IMG/VR virus record: IMGVR_UViG_3300020578_000008
Coordinates: 92,599 to 156,598 of that record
DNA from: a virus
Length of the DNA: 64,000 nt
Direction: 5' to 3' (one strand)
The notes under the pieces were generated by a model that saw only the letters and a list, made by a program, of their open reading frames with translations, was not told where the DNA came from and made no database searches. Positions 15,001 to 20,076 of this stretch are shown here, one piece after another. Every line of letters starts with the position of its first letter. The stretch's first letter is position 1. A program made the position numbers and the translations under genes.

Positions 15001-15988
15001 CGCCGCCGATACCAATAAAATTTTGTATCAGTCTGCCGTTAATACTACATCTAAATTACCAACAGGCGAGGCTGGTCAAATATTAAGGTCTGGTGGAAGC
15101 CTTGCTGTTCCTGGTTGGGTTGCCCAATCAACTCTTACTGTTGGAGCTGCTGCTAACGTATCAGGTGGTGGTGCTGGACAAATACATTACCAAAGCGGTC
15201 CTGGAGCAACGGCATTCTTAGCGGCAGGACAGAATACACAGGTTCTGATTGGTGGAGCAGCGGCGCCTGCTTGGTCTAATATTTCTGGTCTTTCTGTTGC
15301 CTCTGCTGCAAATATTACTGCTGGTGTTGCTGGCGATCTCTTATATCAATCTGCTGCCTCAACAACTGTTAAATTAAACATTGGATCTGCTGGTCAGGTA
15401 TTAGTTGTTAACACTGGCGCTAGTGCCCCAACGTGGGTTAACCCATCAACATTAACCGTAGGTAATGCTACCACAGCAGTCAATACCACTGCTGGTATGC
15501 CTAATAATACTGACACTGTTTTAAATGCTCGTATTATTAGAAACAACAATAGCACCAGCGCCAATGACGGTATGTATATTGGTTATGGTAATACTAATAG
15601 TGGTCTTACTAGATTGTATGGCGGTGGTTCTACTTCAAATAGGTTAGAAATCAATTCCGCAGGTAATGTTACTGTAACTGGTACAGTAACAGCAAGTTCT
15701 GATATCAGACTTAAGAAAAATATCAAAACAATTGAAAATGCTTTAGATAAAGTTCTAAATCTTAGAGGTGTAGAATTTGATCGAATTGATATTGATACTC
15801 ACCAGATTGGTTTAATTGCTCAAGAGGTTGAGGAAGTTATTCCAGAAGTTATATTTGAAAATGAAGATGGCATGAAGACTGTTGCTTATGCTAATATGGT
15901 ATCAGTCCTCATTGAGGCAATCAAAGAACAACAAATTCAAATAAATATGCTACAAGAGGAAATTAAATCTCTCAAAGACAAACCATAA
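2..15988 (+). CDS. Giant tail fibre protein with C-terminal S74 chaperone (5' end probably outside window)
   Basis: Structural adhesin, more than 5300 residues. The first ATG in the window is at base 35, but the frame stays open to base 2 and no ribosome-binding site sits at usable spacing before that ATG, so the gene probably starts upstream. Numbering here is from the ATG. The N-terminal part (about 330-2500) is built of modules marked by C-x-R-D. A beta-helix-like stretch follows near 2650-2850. Next come phage-fibre motifs such as GLDADLLDD and SGNDGFGSGLDADKL. About ten 50-residue repeats lie near 4620-5145. The last 96 residues are a peptidase S74 intramolecular chaperone. SDIRLKKNI contains the expected Ser5222 and Lys5227 pair, five residues apart as in endosialidase, so the tail should cleave itself off after trimerising. 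It ends in a coiled coil. Such giant fibres are typical of cyanomyoviruses. Receptor unknown. Confidence 0.88.
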   Translation, partial: SFRRRFPIGHKMFGQKSAILNIKEHTGDVAKLNALITAGTNIVGQQTSCSATLTSIISATPAPDYVWEAEQEYLVGDIVRVSNSIYKVTTSGSSGTIAYSGVLATPKNAVNGSSAYIYLGDRREASLNITVNDNSPSQSFADDEVISYVINSVTYLANVALFKSTRAEGEVVKYGETELREYIVEEIDASKWSTHPTPGDNGQLTPGSGGIIFKFAGLHEFKEFDIVFISKPNNAPVALNSFFGFQRVDQVLYDADGFSRRIVVKKQIQPSYTSVYLPPIGQCKAKAKTKYVEISLLNSPYGFTDSTFTSYRFIDAVTFIRNNRDFIAEEITGAISSRYPDFVYPGTNASRLRFKDARNLIYKNLDFIADEAIGWLWNESNFATWGAANLALKSKCRRDVKIFLRGLANDLYDGSNKSTIVVTRSYFNAITGVPIPNGLVGVEPQSIAVFTKAAEYAKLAVNNSLPITPTYSPLKAYRDLSITHDPTTYLTVGENNCANVKTAITTLTTILTSAISAGNLTGLPPVSSDDGASDGENLCKRDLKHILNAVIADLPYGGNATSIEAAKSYRNNSTQSVEYIDNQHRQSRFAFQLARDYAILAMRNWQTKISLKFKKDSDIVEVVSAAGTIGLVPKMRLYSYNNLEQQVETDYFIKEVVSPTQIRIWKFNTGLSGADHTFADGEITGFKTRNINLKLSEGETSFTPIWTDDLVPRTTNYPEFPECTNVAVTLTNLFTLIDDIVVNNTDDRYFDATNQIEFNKDFIAEEVNGWLKETYDGFAYPLPTFTKTVIDTSNADAYPSFIQITNTAKVKVGQLVTSGDAIQDNTYITSIDVENKILYLSKSLESEMDSVTIHPDVYLDESMRYKDASNLILKNKNEITDKALAQIAVEFPDFVFPGNSVTDEFSRFADGYRLITQNIKEIVDRSSAEVAVQHPDFYFPADAQTTKRSRFKDAYRLIQLNKQEIIDTAYATMEANGLPSPAPTDLESKCKRDIGLLVDYVSLDVFVGGNTYARKFVLTYFNGNTFIPDGLEGEVPQSITAFNAARDLMKQAIANQLTVKDLTITPGAATYGGGGGNIPNDNVGACADVQSAITSLVAVVTDVLTSLNINNLVKENDGNNNRYEDSADLIYNNKQEIIDRAAAQIAVEYPDFYYPGDPQTTSSSRFRDSYRLIQQNRQQIIDRAAAEIAIQFPDFYYPGDAQTTPTSRFKDAYRLIQLNRDEIIANAYAAILIFNPEFVNPNPQKCQRDIGIFVDALSLDISNGGGNTYTRKFVLQYFNNGIPISNGLLGEEAESNVAFNKARDEMNRAVANQLTVKDLTITADPTPGSGTVSNTNPDSCANVQAAITSLALIVTDRITAGNIIGLPSETTGTIPAGEAKCKRDLAYFVDSVSLDLTLKSNKYSRKFVLQYFNNGIPISNGLVDETAQSVVAFNMARDMMKNAITNQLFAKDLTITPDPAPGSGAVSNTNPNSCTNVRSTIDTLSSLITARITAGNLTGLPAEVEPVTLKGETKCKRDIGQFVIAIEADLRQLTDFNTRTFLSRYFTPDGSSWISNGLQNEEAQSVVAFNKARDVINQAITNQLYYKDLTITADPVTGSNANPSSCADVQTAITTLTTLVTTRITAGNLGTTKSSFLAAATYDVLVGEIKCKRDVKKFVEAVSLDVFTKGNKYSREFVNQYFTNVSSPLSNGLVNEETQSITAFNMARDMMRKAVTNQLTIKDLTITAGPAQYNGSGGNIPNLPSGTAAACVDVQAGIASLSKIITDVITAGSLTGLDAFPETQGVFGIGETKCRRDIGIIVDAVAKDVADGSNWRSVTAARSYFQEGQPISNGLVDEEAASIFAFNKARDLMILAIRNQLNYRDLSITADPERLTNFDKFVCSDVASGITTLVSIITTTINDGDLDSLSGITVNRGTYSFNEIKCKRDIKLLIDAVINDITLNDSNANSINYANLYKEQNGNIKLIDNQLIQSVAAFRKARDLCILAMRNWIEFPGKQYYQKEYTDLDYVRDEFLIIDTETPYCQNVATAITNRFDLIINILTGDAENSNLDTANQIAINENFIINEALASGEVSFPGVSIPNITKCKRDLRIILRSVQRDIILGGTVGIVRSADSYLTGATLDVGFVGDQLGKTLHIYDYAKHMAIAATRNWNFEIRDCTTVSGNNVVTVPNTNGVVLGMRVSANEFRYTDLTPDSYAYVIGINRGSNTITLGNSKSLTAAAFPANASTTTAKLFFSFSEVGAPWFDAANNITANKTFIKQEAVGYIENIYPYLTTLNPSTSLANLVSQYDNATCQRDIGYVLDALIFDLRYGGNSETIKAAELYRNASGHLDYIGNQLVQSIETFEKVKDLAVLAMRNWKTSATTTYTKQFATADYVVNNDILPDPAGYPQCAFVEASIESLFQQFVDIITNDSGGTKIDAARLIARNFKYIAEEAVGAANEEYPLVTIPNEAKCLRDTQLIMTAWIKDLITGGNSATIQATQSYLTNTGAVTFIQDELQKSRYAYEYAKNLVKLAVTNNLPDPGEYTDEDPFTDLSILPDPLTNDNTDPTSCASVQSTIETLWSILDSTLAQSGAPLPAATYGTQYNPRKYFPANFPGIFAGDYFQGLQRASTDEFITEDTSYPECANIITTLINLFAILDAVLNGGDLPEATNDNVALVVRNRGTLYNPTIVQGSGTMIDAGNRPVIRGRMINANDIIETSPYIQNCSIISFLGGGGCEVDGSKIKQINVPRPGLKEDGSSKLAPQGKSMVANAFTIISQGGTGYLVKNDGYTQLVSVFCIFCQDGILAESGGYASVTNSASNFGTYALRATGYREEPYVFDIATISEIGVTGAGKTIFRVDGLGRRPQENFVVKIDGYENVVSDIEFFITVVSQTTVGGTGEVSSRIELNDALLIKNKESGQIVNLNTSELINKTIRLFRPSIINSSGHSFEYIGSGINYYALPENGGQKIEDNEQVSQSYGRVYASGTDEAGDFKVGRTVKMENRTGNIYFTGQVSISEIEFLRIRGGDLVVTGFDASPTLGGAAATNQKLPTQKAVRDFVTNNLGPYFGKPYSTNPVPNALVELGNDGKINLDQIPPIRPFKVYTVENTSQRLALEGLNSGDIAVQVTRLNDTISASDVDVANNKIFTPKTGFSSGQILSIVSSPVNPIQTTDGPIVAGESYYLIVLPNNFVQLAASPENVIDEIPITITDAGSGNTEVQIATGTVSYILNNDVDTQFLAYPPNISTTFTTGSLVIGSATGAIGSVTSTLYGTVFSISVSGGGNVYLNETPSVVISAPNQGDGVQATATPVVVGSRISAVEITNKGSGYDTTPTVSISIGEVAWSANQTYLVDDLIFVGTNLYKVTTEGTSGTSAFSGQSGIPQPADGGTCFYVYVGERAQLTSFVESRVSINIENSVKFTDVDNINSHNATPVTVNISRVVNTSGSNEFNWVPLTSASIDAASITTGTISTSRLALPNTGSANSFTFLRGDQSFKPVVQGVKLPESKFLVKTVLFSPGSGDPLIPPVNYITIPLTSLIQTGQRVIGNGVSADTIVLEILTVGGNTRVVLSSTLINDVPVGTVFTIIRTETALQFDSNFTKGAYAAGIFIESPGNYYTSTITNGNIGENTISVVDVTKAVIGQKVTAEGVATNAIITSIQLDSGTSGTITLSANNTANIVNKEVQFGVPFSTGTFNNVELFGSNTGSGAKATFTVQNGLITNALITDGGNGYTEDFDIDPIPGALGLGTGAKLTVLASTQQTYFSSIEMDVKRVTNQTTSLDPFGTVGVARFQKSQYTYGPDGAVTLKTGPESGLDSDLLDGKQGVFYLDASNLESGTLRPDRLSGTYSIDITGKSGTTTRVETITDSINAVPAPSAYGSGLSLAARISSNFRSSLVDRTLEDEGERVTLLTIRPSGIGTDASNGGLKQLAFTDGTLNVGTGGGGASSSTTLDDVVPNMYIRGTGNIIPTDPTNAFSPWYKVWTSGNDGFGSGLDADKLQAKDAKFYTNALNLDGGSINDSRLQPIMSSKKFLESLTTVRYIDKAHYEIYFSGRLNNGDLNFVIGTTYSLYNDILQVVGQATLKLIEQKFPVEEVKTELNYVILTIQLDSGSIGSATKIGFTGFEQTWNSLRLSPFATYTSSTLQDDGTGARLILGRNDGNNVANNTPSSGAIIDFHSSGAFNEYDVRFQVTGGTTNSGNGALNITGNGFTYNSNTVWHSGNDTDISGLNANFLQGITKSQVMRSDENTATAGSLTVTGVTTLSSFVTINDAAQLADNTIIDPDIYSNKVIAGNLADGGGFSVIGIGGNAGVGKSWAIGHNGTSLYFGIGDGSAADTLTTWAQVDADRTIRFFAKNNSSIFFSSGTNDYRIWNENNDGSGSGLDADLLDDRDWNSRDKSILRTSGSHIAGGLYINDGTKYQTSNFGFLIRHSDANGVSAGAGGRLDFVFGDDASKAADQTVSTLRTFSFDKSGQLILPAPTGTSPLSVTSTTKVTNLNVDLLDDQDGSYYTNVNNANAGTLAAVRGGTGINAYAIGDMLYASATTPTLAKLNIGTTNQILTVNSDATAPKWTSPSAINIGSATKIAVTSDAATSTNLVVGFFSSTETPADIKYSSDSSLGLFFNPSVGRLTAKTFNGALSGNATSATNVSAGGAAGSLLYQSGTNTTTVLGIGTSGQVLVVGGSSAPIWTAQINITAGNINGGVRGQVLYQSGVGATAKLPVGAAGSLLQTNGTNQNPSWVAQNTITAGNIHAGVAGDLLYQSAASTTSKLTIGSAGQVLVVNTNATAPSWTAQSNITAGNIASVDGDTGSLLYQSAVNVTSKFSQGTAGQVLSSQGTGAAPLWINQSSITAGNIHAGVRGDLLYQSNVGTTVKLNIGSAGQVLVVNAGATAPSWVAQNTITAGNVDGGAIGEVLYQSAAGATAKLPVSNSGFILSTQGANNPPAWINPNTITAGNISGGAAGEILYQSGTGATAKLPVAAASAGQVLALSSSKLPVYINQSSIVAGNITSIAADTNKILYQSAVNTTSKLPTGEAGQILRSGGSLAVPGWVAQSTLTVGAAANVSGGGAGQIHYQSGPGATAFLAAGQNTQVLIGGAAAPAWSNISGLSVASAANITAGVAGDLLYQSAASTTVKLNIGSAGQVLVVNTGASAPTWVNPSTLTVGNATTAVNTTAGMPNNTDTVLNARIIRNNNSTSANDGMYIGYGNTNSGLTRLYGGGSTSNRLEINSAGNVTVTGTVTASSDIRLKKNIKTIENALDKVLNLRGVEFDRIDIDTHQIGLIAQEVEEVIPEVIFENEDGMKTVAYANMVSVLIEAIKEQQIQINMLQEEIKSLKDKP
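2590..3715 (+). repeat. Short (about 36-codon) repeats inside the fibre
   Basis: Segments of the form R(F/Y)xD(A/S)xxLIxxNxxEI followed by a PDF(Y/V)(Y/F)PG motif occur at least six times, in two groups (about 2590-2930 and 3365-3715). Earlier diverged copies occur near 930-1130. Neighbouring copies are similar at DNA level as well as protein level, which points to fairly recent duplication. Confidence 0.75.
3812..3865 (+). repeat. 54-bp exact direct repeat within the fibre gene (second copy 4214-4267)
   Basis: The 54 bases at 3812-3865 and 4214-4267 read identically, in the same reading frame and at the same position of adjacent C-x-R-D modules. Exact identity at silent positions in an otherwise diverged array indicates recent duplication or gene conversion. 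Confidence 0.9.
13560..15480 (+). repeat. About ten 50-codon LLYQS/ITAGNI repeats in the fibre
   Basis: The unit runs G(D/E/Q)(L/I/V)LYQS, then T.KL..G.AGQVL, then P.W..Q, then ITAGNI.GG. Around ten copies lie between about 13920 and 15480, preceded by one diverged copy at about 13570. Such glycine- and alanine-rich short repeats usually form a trimeric fibrous shaft before an S74 chaperone domain. Confidence 0.85.
14221..14269 (+). repeat. 49-bp exact direct repeat (second copy 15319-15367)
   Basis: The two 49-base stretches are identical and in the same phase, within the first and last parts of the LLYQS repeat array, about 1.1 kb apart. Other copies in between differ at many silent sites, so the two were copied from each other recently. 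Confidence 0.9.
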
Positions 15989-15991
15989 ATA
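15984..15991 (+). promoter_or_regulatory. Late-promoter-like motif CATAAATA
   Basis: Matches the T4-type late -10 element (TATAAATA) at 7 of 8 bases. It overlaps the stop codon of the fibre gene and lies 48 bp before the start at 16040. No -35 is expected for gp55-dependent promoters. Confidence 0.45.
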
Positions 15992-16039
15992 ATTATGTTA
16001 CAATATCCTTCGTACAGTATTATTAAAGAGGAACTTATT

Positions 16040-16252
16040 ATGTCTACTGACACTACCGCTCTTAGAGAAAATTTTGAGAATCAACTCAAAAATATTAATG
16101 AGCAAATTACCAAACTTGAAGAAGATCTATCAAAAGCAAGAGAGTATAGAACCAAACTACAAGGGGGTCTAGAAACTCTCCAAATTTTAGATCCTAAGGA
16201 AGAAGTTTCAGCAGAAGAAACTCCCGTTTCCGAAACTGAAGTTGTAGAATGA
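16040..16252 (+). CDS. Small coiled-coil protein, conserved in cyanophages
   Basis: 70 residues. The ATG at 16040 is preceded by AAAGAGGAAC at good spacing. An in-frame ATG at 15995 has no ribosome-binding site, so I prefer the inner start. Residues about 5-50 are a charged heptad helix (leucine and isoleucine spacing with E/K/Q), and the tail is acidic (EEVSAEETPVSETEVVE). Small helical proteins of this kind are found in cyanophage virion blocks. The function is unknown; it may be a fibre-associated chaperone or a minor structural protein. It is closed off by a strong terminator. Confidence 0.75.
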   Translation: MSTDTTALRENFENQLKNINEQITKLEEDLSKAREYRTKLQGGLETLQILDPKEEVSAEETPVSETEVVE

Positions 16253-16254
16253 TT

Positions 16255-16281
16255 AAACCACCCCCTTCGGGGGGTTTTTTA
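16255..16281 (+). terminator. Rho-independent terminator with UUCG loop
   Basis: ACCCCC, loop TTCG, GGGGGT, followed by six T. It ends the fibre and small-protein unit. Confidence 0.92.
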
Positions 16282-16293
16282 TTGTGAGGTGAT

Positions 16294-16737
16294 ATGAAAT
16301 TTGAATCTATTATAGGGCAATATTTAAATAAAAAACAAGCGTTTTCTTATCCATCACAATTCGCAATGATCCGTATTGTGTATAAAGATTTGGGCGATAA
16401 TAAATTGATGTCTCAAAATTGGTATGAGTATCAATATCCTAGGGGTAGACCTTATAGACAAGAGTATCATAAGTATGAATATATTACAGAAAAAGAAGTA
16501 ATATTTCAATCATATAATATGGATTGGGAATTGAATTGTAATTATCAATTTAATTATGTGAACGGATTTTGGATTGCCATGCCTTGTGGGGAATGTATCG
16601 TAAAAGGAATTAGAATTAACAGTGAGGTTAAATTTAATGATTCTCAGTACATAGCAAAAGATACTGGTTATGATGCTGACGGTAGATTAGTTTTTGGCAA
16701 GTCTACTGGCGGACCCTTCATTTTTGATAGGGTATAA
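16294..16737 (+). CDS. Hypothetical protein, 147 aa
   Basis: I do not recognise this protein. It starts at an ATG preceded by GTGAGGTGAT. It is rich in Tyr, Phe and Asn, with two Cys at about residues 98-101 (PCGEC) and one at about 82, and has no obvious signal peptide or membrane helix. Its position just after the fibre terminator and just before the neck genes suggests a small virion or assembly protein, but that rests on location only. Confidence 0.7.
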   Translation: MKFESIIGQYLNKKQAFSYPSQFAMIRIVYKDLGDNKLMSQNWYEYQYPRGRPYRQEYHKYEYITEKEVIFQSYNMDWELNCNYQFNYVNGFWIAMPCGECIVKGIRINSEVKFNDSQYIAKDTGYDADGRLVFGKSTGGPFIFDRV

Positions 16738-16740
16738 ATA
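16733..16740 (+). promoter_or_regulatory. Late promoter, exact TATAAATA
   Basis: Exact match to the T4 late promoter core, 21 bp before the gp13 start codon and overlapping the end of the previous gene. It probably starts the gp13-gp17 transcript. Confidence 0.7.
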
Positions 16741-16761
16741 TAAAAAAGAGTATTTAAATAC

Positions 16762-17592
16762 ATGGCAAGACCATCTACTCGCCAGGGGTTAATTGATTAC
16801 TGTAAACGTCAACTTGGTTATCCTGTGTTACAGATTAACATAGATAATGATCAAGTTGATGATATTATTGATACAGCTATTCAGTTTTATCAAGAGTGGC
16901 ACTATGATGGCGTGGAAACAATGTACTTAAAGCATGAAATTACCGAAGACGATTATAATAGATTTGACAGTTCAGACGAATCAGAAACTACCTTAGATCC
17001 TTATTCTGCTACGTGGGAAAATAGAAATAATTTTATAGAAGTTCCAGATCATGTTATTGGTATCACCAAAGTATTTGGCGTTTCTTCTAATTGGGTTCGT
17101 AATGATTTGTTTGGTTTAAGCAACCAGTATTTCTTGATGGATATTTTTTCATTCTCATCTGGGTTTGCTTTTGGTAATTTTGACATGCCAAATTATTATA
17201 TGATTCGTCAGTATTTTGAAACGCTTGACATGGTTGTTAATACTGGTGCTGTAGTACAATTTAGATTTAACAAACGTCAAGATCGTTTATATATTGATAT
17301 TGATAAATCAAGATTGATACCAGGCAATTATCTATTAATCGAATGCCATCGTGCTTTAGATCCAGAAAACTGGTCTCAAGTATATAACGATAGCTTCCTC
17401 AAAAGATATGCTACTGCTTTAATGAAGAAGCAATGGGGACAGAATTTAATTAAGTACAATAACATAACTCTTCCTGGTGGAGTAAATTTAAATGGAAGAC
17501 AGTTGTATGAAGATGCTATTGCTGAGATACAACAATTAGAAGATGATATGCCTACTAAGTATACACTCCCACCAATCGATATGATCGGATAA
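16762..17592 (+). CDS. 13: Neck protein gp13 (head completion)
   Basis: 276 residues. Homologue of T4 gp13, which with gp14 forms the neck joining the packaged head to the tail. The family is recognised from the N-terminal helix (STRQGLIDYCKRQLGYP), the acidic DxxID repeat after it, and the conserved gp13-gp14-gp15-gp16-gp17 order. The length is close to T4 (309). An exact late promoter motif lies just upstream. gp14 follows after one base. Confidence 0.93.
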   Translation: MARPSTRQGLIDYCKRQLGYPVLQINIDNDQVDDIIDTAIQFYQEWHYDGVETMYLKHEITEDDYNRFDSSDESETTLDPYSATWENRNNFIEVPDHVIGITKVFGVSSNWVRNDLFGLSNQYFLMDIFSFSSGFAFGNFDMPNYYMIRQYFETLDMVVNTGAVVQFRFNKRQDRLYIDIDKSRLIPGNYLLIECHRALDPENWSQVYNDSFLKRYATALMKKQWGQNLIKYNNITLPGGVNLNGRQLYEDAIAEIQQLEDDMPTKYTLPPIDMIG

Positions 17593-17593
17593 T

Positions 17594-18478
17594 ATGCCTA
17601 CCAGTCCTTATTTTCCCACGTATTATGATGGATACCAAGGGGAACAAAATCTATTACAAGATTTAGCAGACGAACAGATTAAATTGTTTGGTTCTGATAT
17701 CTACTATCTACCCAGGACTATTTTAAAGGAAGGTCCTTTGGGGGATGATGATGTTATCTATTCAAAATATGAAGATCAATTTCAAATTGAAATGCTTCTA
17801 CAAAATGTAGAGGGATTTGGAAATCAATCAGAATTCATTAGTAAATTTGGATTAAGAATTACTGATGAAATTAGATTTACTGTGTCTCAAAGAAGATGGC
17901 AACAAGCTTCTAATAATCATACATTAACAATTCCAGAAAGACCCAATGAAGGTGATTTGCTTTACGTCCCATTGACTAAAGCTTTATATGAAATAAAATT
18001 TGTACAAAGAATTAGTCCTTTTTTCCAGTTGGGAAAAATTTATTTCTACACTATTGTAGCAGAAATTTACGAAATTGGCAGTGATAATATTGATACTGGT
18101 GTTGATGAAATTGATGAAATAGAGCAGTTGTTTAGTTCTGCTATTGGTTTAATTATGAGTTCTGGTGGTATTGGAAATTTCACACCAGGAGAATTAGTAA
18201 CTAGCACCCCTGGTAATATTATGGCAAAAGTTAAATCATGGGATTCAACAACCAGAGTATTACAATTAGTTAATCGTACTGGAAATTTTGCTGACGAAGA
18301 CACCATTACTGGGGATGATAGCGGAGCTGTGTGGGAGGTAGGATCATTTGATACTCTAAATAATACTAATAGCAATTATGATAAGAATAGAGATTTTGAA
18401 GATGCTGGTGACGATATAGTTGACTGGGCAGAAAGAAATCCTTTTGGTGAATATGGTAATTTTACAGGTAGTATCTGA
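17594..18478 (+). CDS. 14: Neck protein gp14
   Basis: 294 residues. Partner of gp13 in the neck ring of T4-like virions. Typical N-terminus (PTSPYFPTYYDGYQGEQNL) and a beta-rich middle with FTVSQRRW. Somewhat longer than T4 gp14 (256), with an Asp/Asn-rich C-terminus. The stop overlaps the gp15 start by one base (TGATG), consistent with translational coupling. Confidence 0.92.
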   Translation: MPTSPYFPTYYDGYQGEQNLLQDLADEQIKLFGSDIYYLPRTILKEGPLGDDDVIYSKYEDQFQIEMLLQNVEGFGNQSEFISKFGLRITDEIRFTVSQRRWQQASNNHTLTIPERPNEGDLLYVPLTKALYEIKFVQRISPFFQLGKIYFYTIVAEIYEIGSDNIDTGVDEIDEIEQLFSSAIGLIMSSGGIGNFTPGELVTSTPGNIMAKVKSWDSTTRVLQLVNRTGNFADEDTITGDDSGAVWEVGSFDTLNNTNSNYDKNRDFEDAGDDIVDWAERNPFGEYGNFTGSI

Positions 18479-19287
18479 TGTTAGGACGACATTTTTATAA
18501 CGAAGCAATTAAAAAAACTGTAGTTGGTTTTGGAACTCTATTCAATAATATTGAAATTAGAAAGATAGATCCACAAACAGGAGATGTTCTAGAAGTTGAA
18601 AAGGTTCCTATTGCTTATGGTCCTAAACAAAAATTTCTAACTAGGATTGAACAGAATTTAGATACTACTTCAAAAAGAAGAGTTGCTATCGTATTACCTA
18701 GAATTTATTTTGAATTGTCTAACGTATCTTATGATGGGTCTAGAAAAACTAGTCCGATTCAAAAGTATAGAAATATTATAGATGACAACGGAAATGAAGT
18801 AAAGGTTCAATATGTTCCCGTACCTTATAATTTAGAATTTGAACTTGGTATTATTGCTAAGAACCAAGATGATGGTCTACAAATTTTAGAGCAAATATTA
18901 CCATTTTTTCAACCAAATTTTAATATCACTCTTAACATGATCCCAGACATGAATGAGAAAAAAGATATTCAAATTTGTTTAAATAATATTAATTATGAGG
19001 ATGATTGGGATGGAGATTTTCTATCAAGAAGAACAATTGTTTGGACTTTAAATTTTACAGCAAAATCATATATCTACGGTCCATTTAACCAGGCTGATAT
19101 CATTCGTAAAGCAATAATTTACGAGACACTCGGAGATCTGAATGAACATAAGAGAAATGCTAAATTTACATATACACCAAAAGCTCTCCAAGATAAAGAT
19201 GCAGATGGAGATATTGATCAAGCTGATGATTTGTTAGTTGTTGCTGACGATGACTTTGGATTTAACGAGGGCATAGAATTGTATTGA
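18478..19287 (+). CDS. 15: Tail sheath stabiliser and completion protein gp15
   Basis: 269 residues, nearly the T4 length (272). gp15 caps the finished tail and connects it to the neck. The signature N-terminus MLGRHFYNEAIKKTVVGFG is characteristic of the family. An acidic C-terminal tail with DKDADGDIDQADD resembles a calcium-loop sequence. It is coupled to gp14 upstream and followed after 4 bp by gp16. Confidence 0.95.
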   Translation: MLGRHFYNEAIKKTVVGFGTLFNNIEIRKIDPQTGDVLEVEKVPIAYGPKQKFLTRIEQNLDTTSKRRVAIVLPRIYFELSNVSYDGSRKTSPIQKYRNIIDDNGNEVKVQYVPVPYNLEFELGIIAKNQDDGLQILEQILPFFQPNFNITLNMIPDMNEKKDIQICLNNINYEDDWDGDFLSRRTIVWTLNFTAKSYIYGPFNQADIIRKAIIYETLGDLNEHKRNAKFTYTPKALQDKDADGDIDQADDLLVVADDDFGFNEGIELY

Positions 19288-19291
19288 TCTT

Positions 19292-19708
19292 ATGAATGAG
19301 TTTGAAAAAAATATGGAACAAATATTTGACATTGATGTTGTAAAACCAGAGAATATTGAAATAACACCAGTTGCTCCTAAGAAGCAAGAAGACCCAGAAA
19401 AAGATTATGAATATACCAGGGGTCAGTTATACGATCTCATAGAGAAAGGTCAGGAGGCGGTACAAGGCGCCTTAGAGGTTGCTCAGGAGTCTGGACACCC
19501 TAGAGCGTATGAAGTCGCTGTAAACGCTATGAAGCAGGTCTCAGACATGACCGATAAGCTTATAGATTTACAGAAGAAGATGAAAGATCTAGATGCTCCA
19601 ATAAAAGGTTCTGCTCCAACAACTGTAAACAATACTATGTTTCTTGGTTCTACAGCTGATCTACAGAAGATGCTCAAAGAAATGGGCAAGAAAATTTCAG
19701 AAGAATAA
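19292..19708 (+). CDS. 16: Terminase small subunit gp16
   Basis: 138 residues (T4 gp16 is 164). Recognises DNA and regulates the gp17 packaging motor. The conserved core EYTRGQLYDLIEKGQEA, then ESGHPRAYEV, then TDKLIDLQKKMKDL, forms the two antiparallel helices that oligomerise. Residues 50-90 are encoded by visibly more GC-rich DNA than the rest. gp17 follows after two small genes rather than directly as in T4. Confidence 0.95.
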   Translation: MNEFEKNMEQIFDIDVVKPENIEITPVAPKKQEDPEKDYEYTRGQLYDLIEKGQEAVQGALEVAQESGHPRAYEVAVNAMKQVSDMTDKLIDLQKKMKDLDAPIKGSAPTTVNNTMFLGSTADLQKMLKEMGKKISEE

Positions 19709-19711
19709 ATA
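19704..19711 (+). promoter_or_regulatory. Late-promoter-like motif AATAAATA
   Basis: Matches 7 of 8 bases of the late core and overlaps the gp16 stop. Only 10 bp separate it from the next ATG (19722), so a transcript from it would have a very short leader. Confidence 0.35.
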
Positions 19712-19721
19712 ATAATAAAAA

Positions 19722-19979
19722 ATGTCTTACATTAGATACGATAAGGATAACAATCCAGTTGATGCTCAACCAGAATCATATTCAGTTACTCTTTATTCTG
19801 GAACTGAAGGTTGGTCAACTATGACATATGATGTATGGAATGGTGATTATGTGCCAAGGAATTCAGACAATACTGTAAGAACTCCTGGAACATATCAAGC
19901 AAGAAATTCTGATAATACTACCAGAACTCCTGCTGCCTATCAACGTTATGATACAACTAACAATCCAATACTAATATAA
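19722..19979 (+). CDS. Small repeat protein, unknown function
   Basis: 85 residues. The C-terminal half holds two imperfect 14-residue repeats (RNSDNTVRTPGTYQ and RNSDNTTRTPAAYQ), plus a third degenerate unit at the end. It is rich in Tyr, Thr, Asn and Asp with no Cys and no membrane segment. It lies between the two terminase genes under a possible late promoter, which hints at a minor virion or assembly role. Function not known. Confidence 0.7.
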   Translation: MSYIRYDKDNNPVDAQPESYSVTLYSGTEGWSTMTYDVWNGDYVPRNSDNTVRTPGTYQARNSDNTTRTPAAYQRYDTTNNPILI

Positions 19980-20016
19980 ACTTCGTGCTTGGGATTGCTA
20001 ACATAACATGTCTTAA

Positions 20017-20044
20017 TTGCTACTTCACGATACTAAAGTATACT
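20017..20044 (+). promoter_or_regulatory. Possible sigma70-type promoter
   Basis: TTGCTA (20017-20022), 16 bp, TATACT (20039-20044), followed by the sequence TATAATA. It lies in the 97-bp gap upstream of the zinc-ribbon gene at 20077 and could give gp17 early as well as late expression. Confidence 0.4.
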
Positions 20045-20076
20045 ATATAATAAATTGCCGTCTTATTGTAAGTCTT

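Noticed and set aside
13900-15480. Regular repeats that might suggest a CRISPR array or non-coding tandem repeat
   Set aside because: Repeats are in frame, degenerate at silent sites and about 150 bp long, so they are protein repeats.
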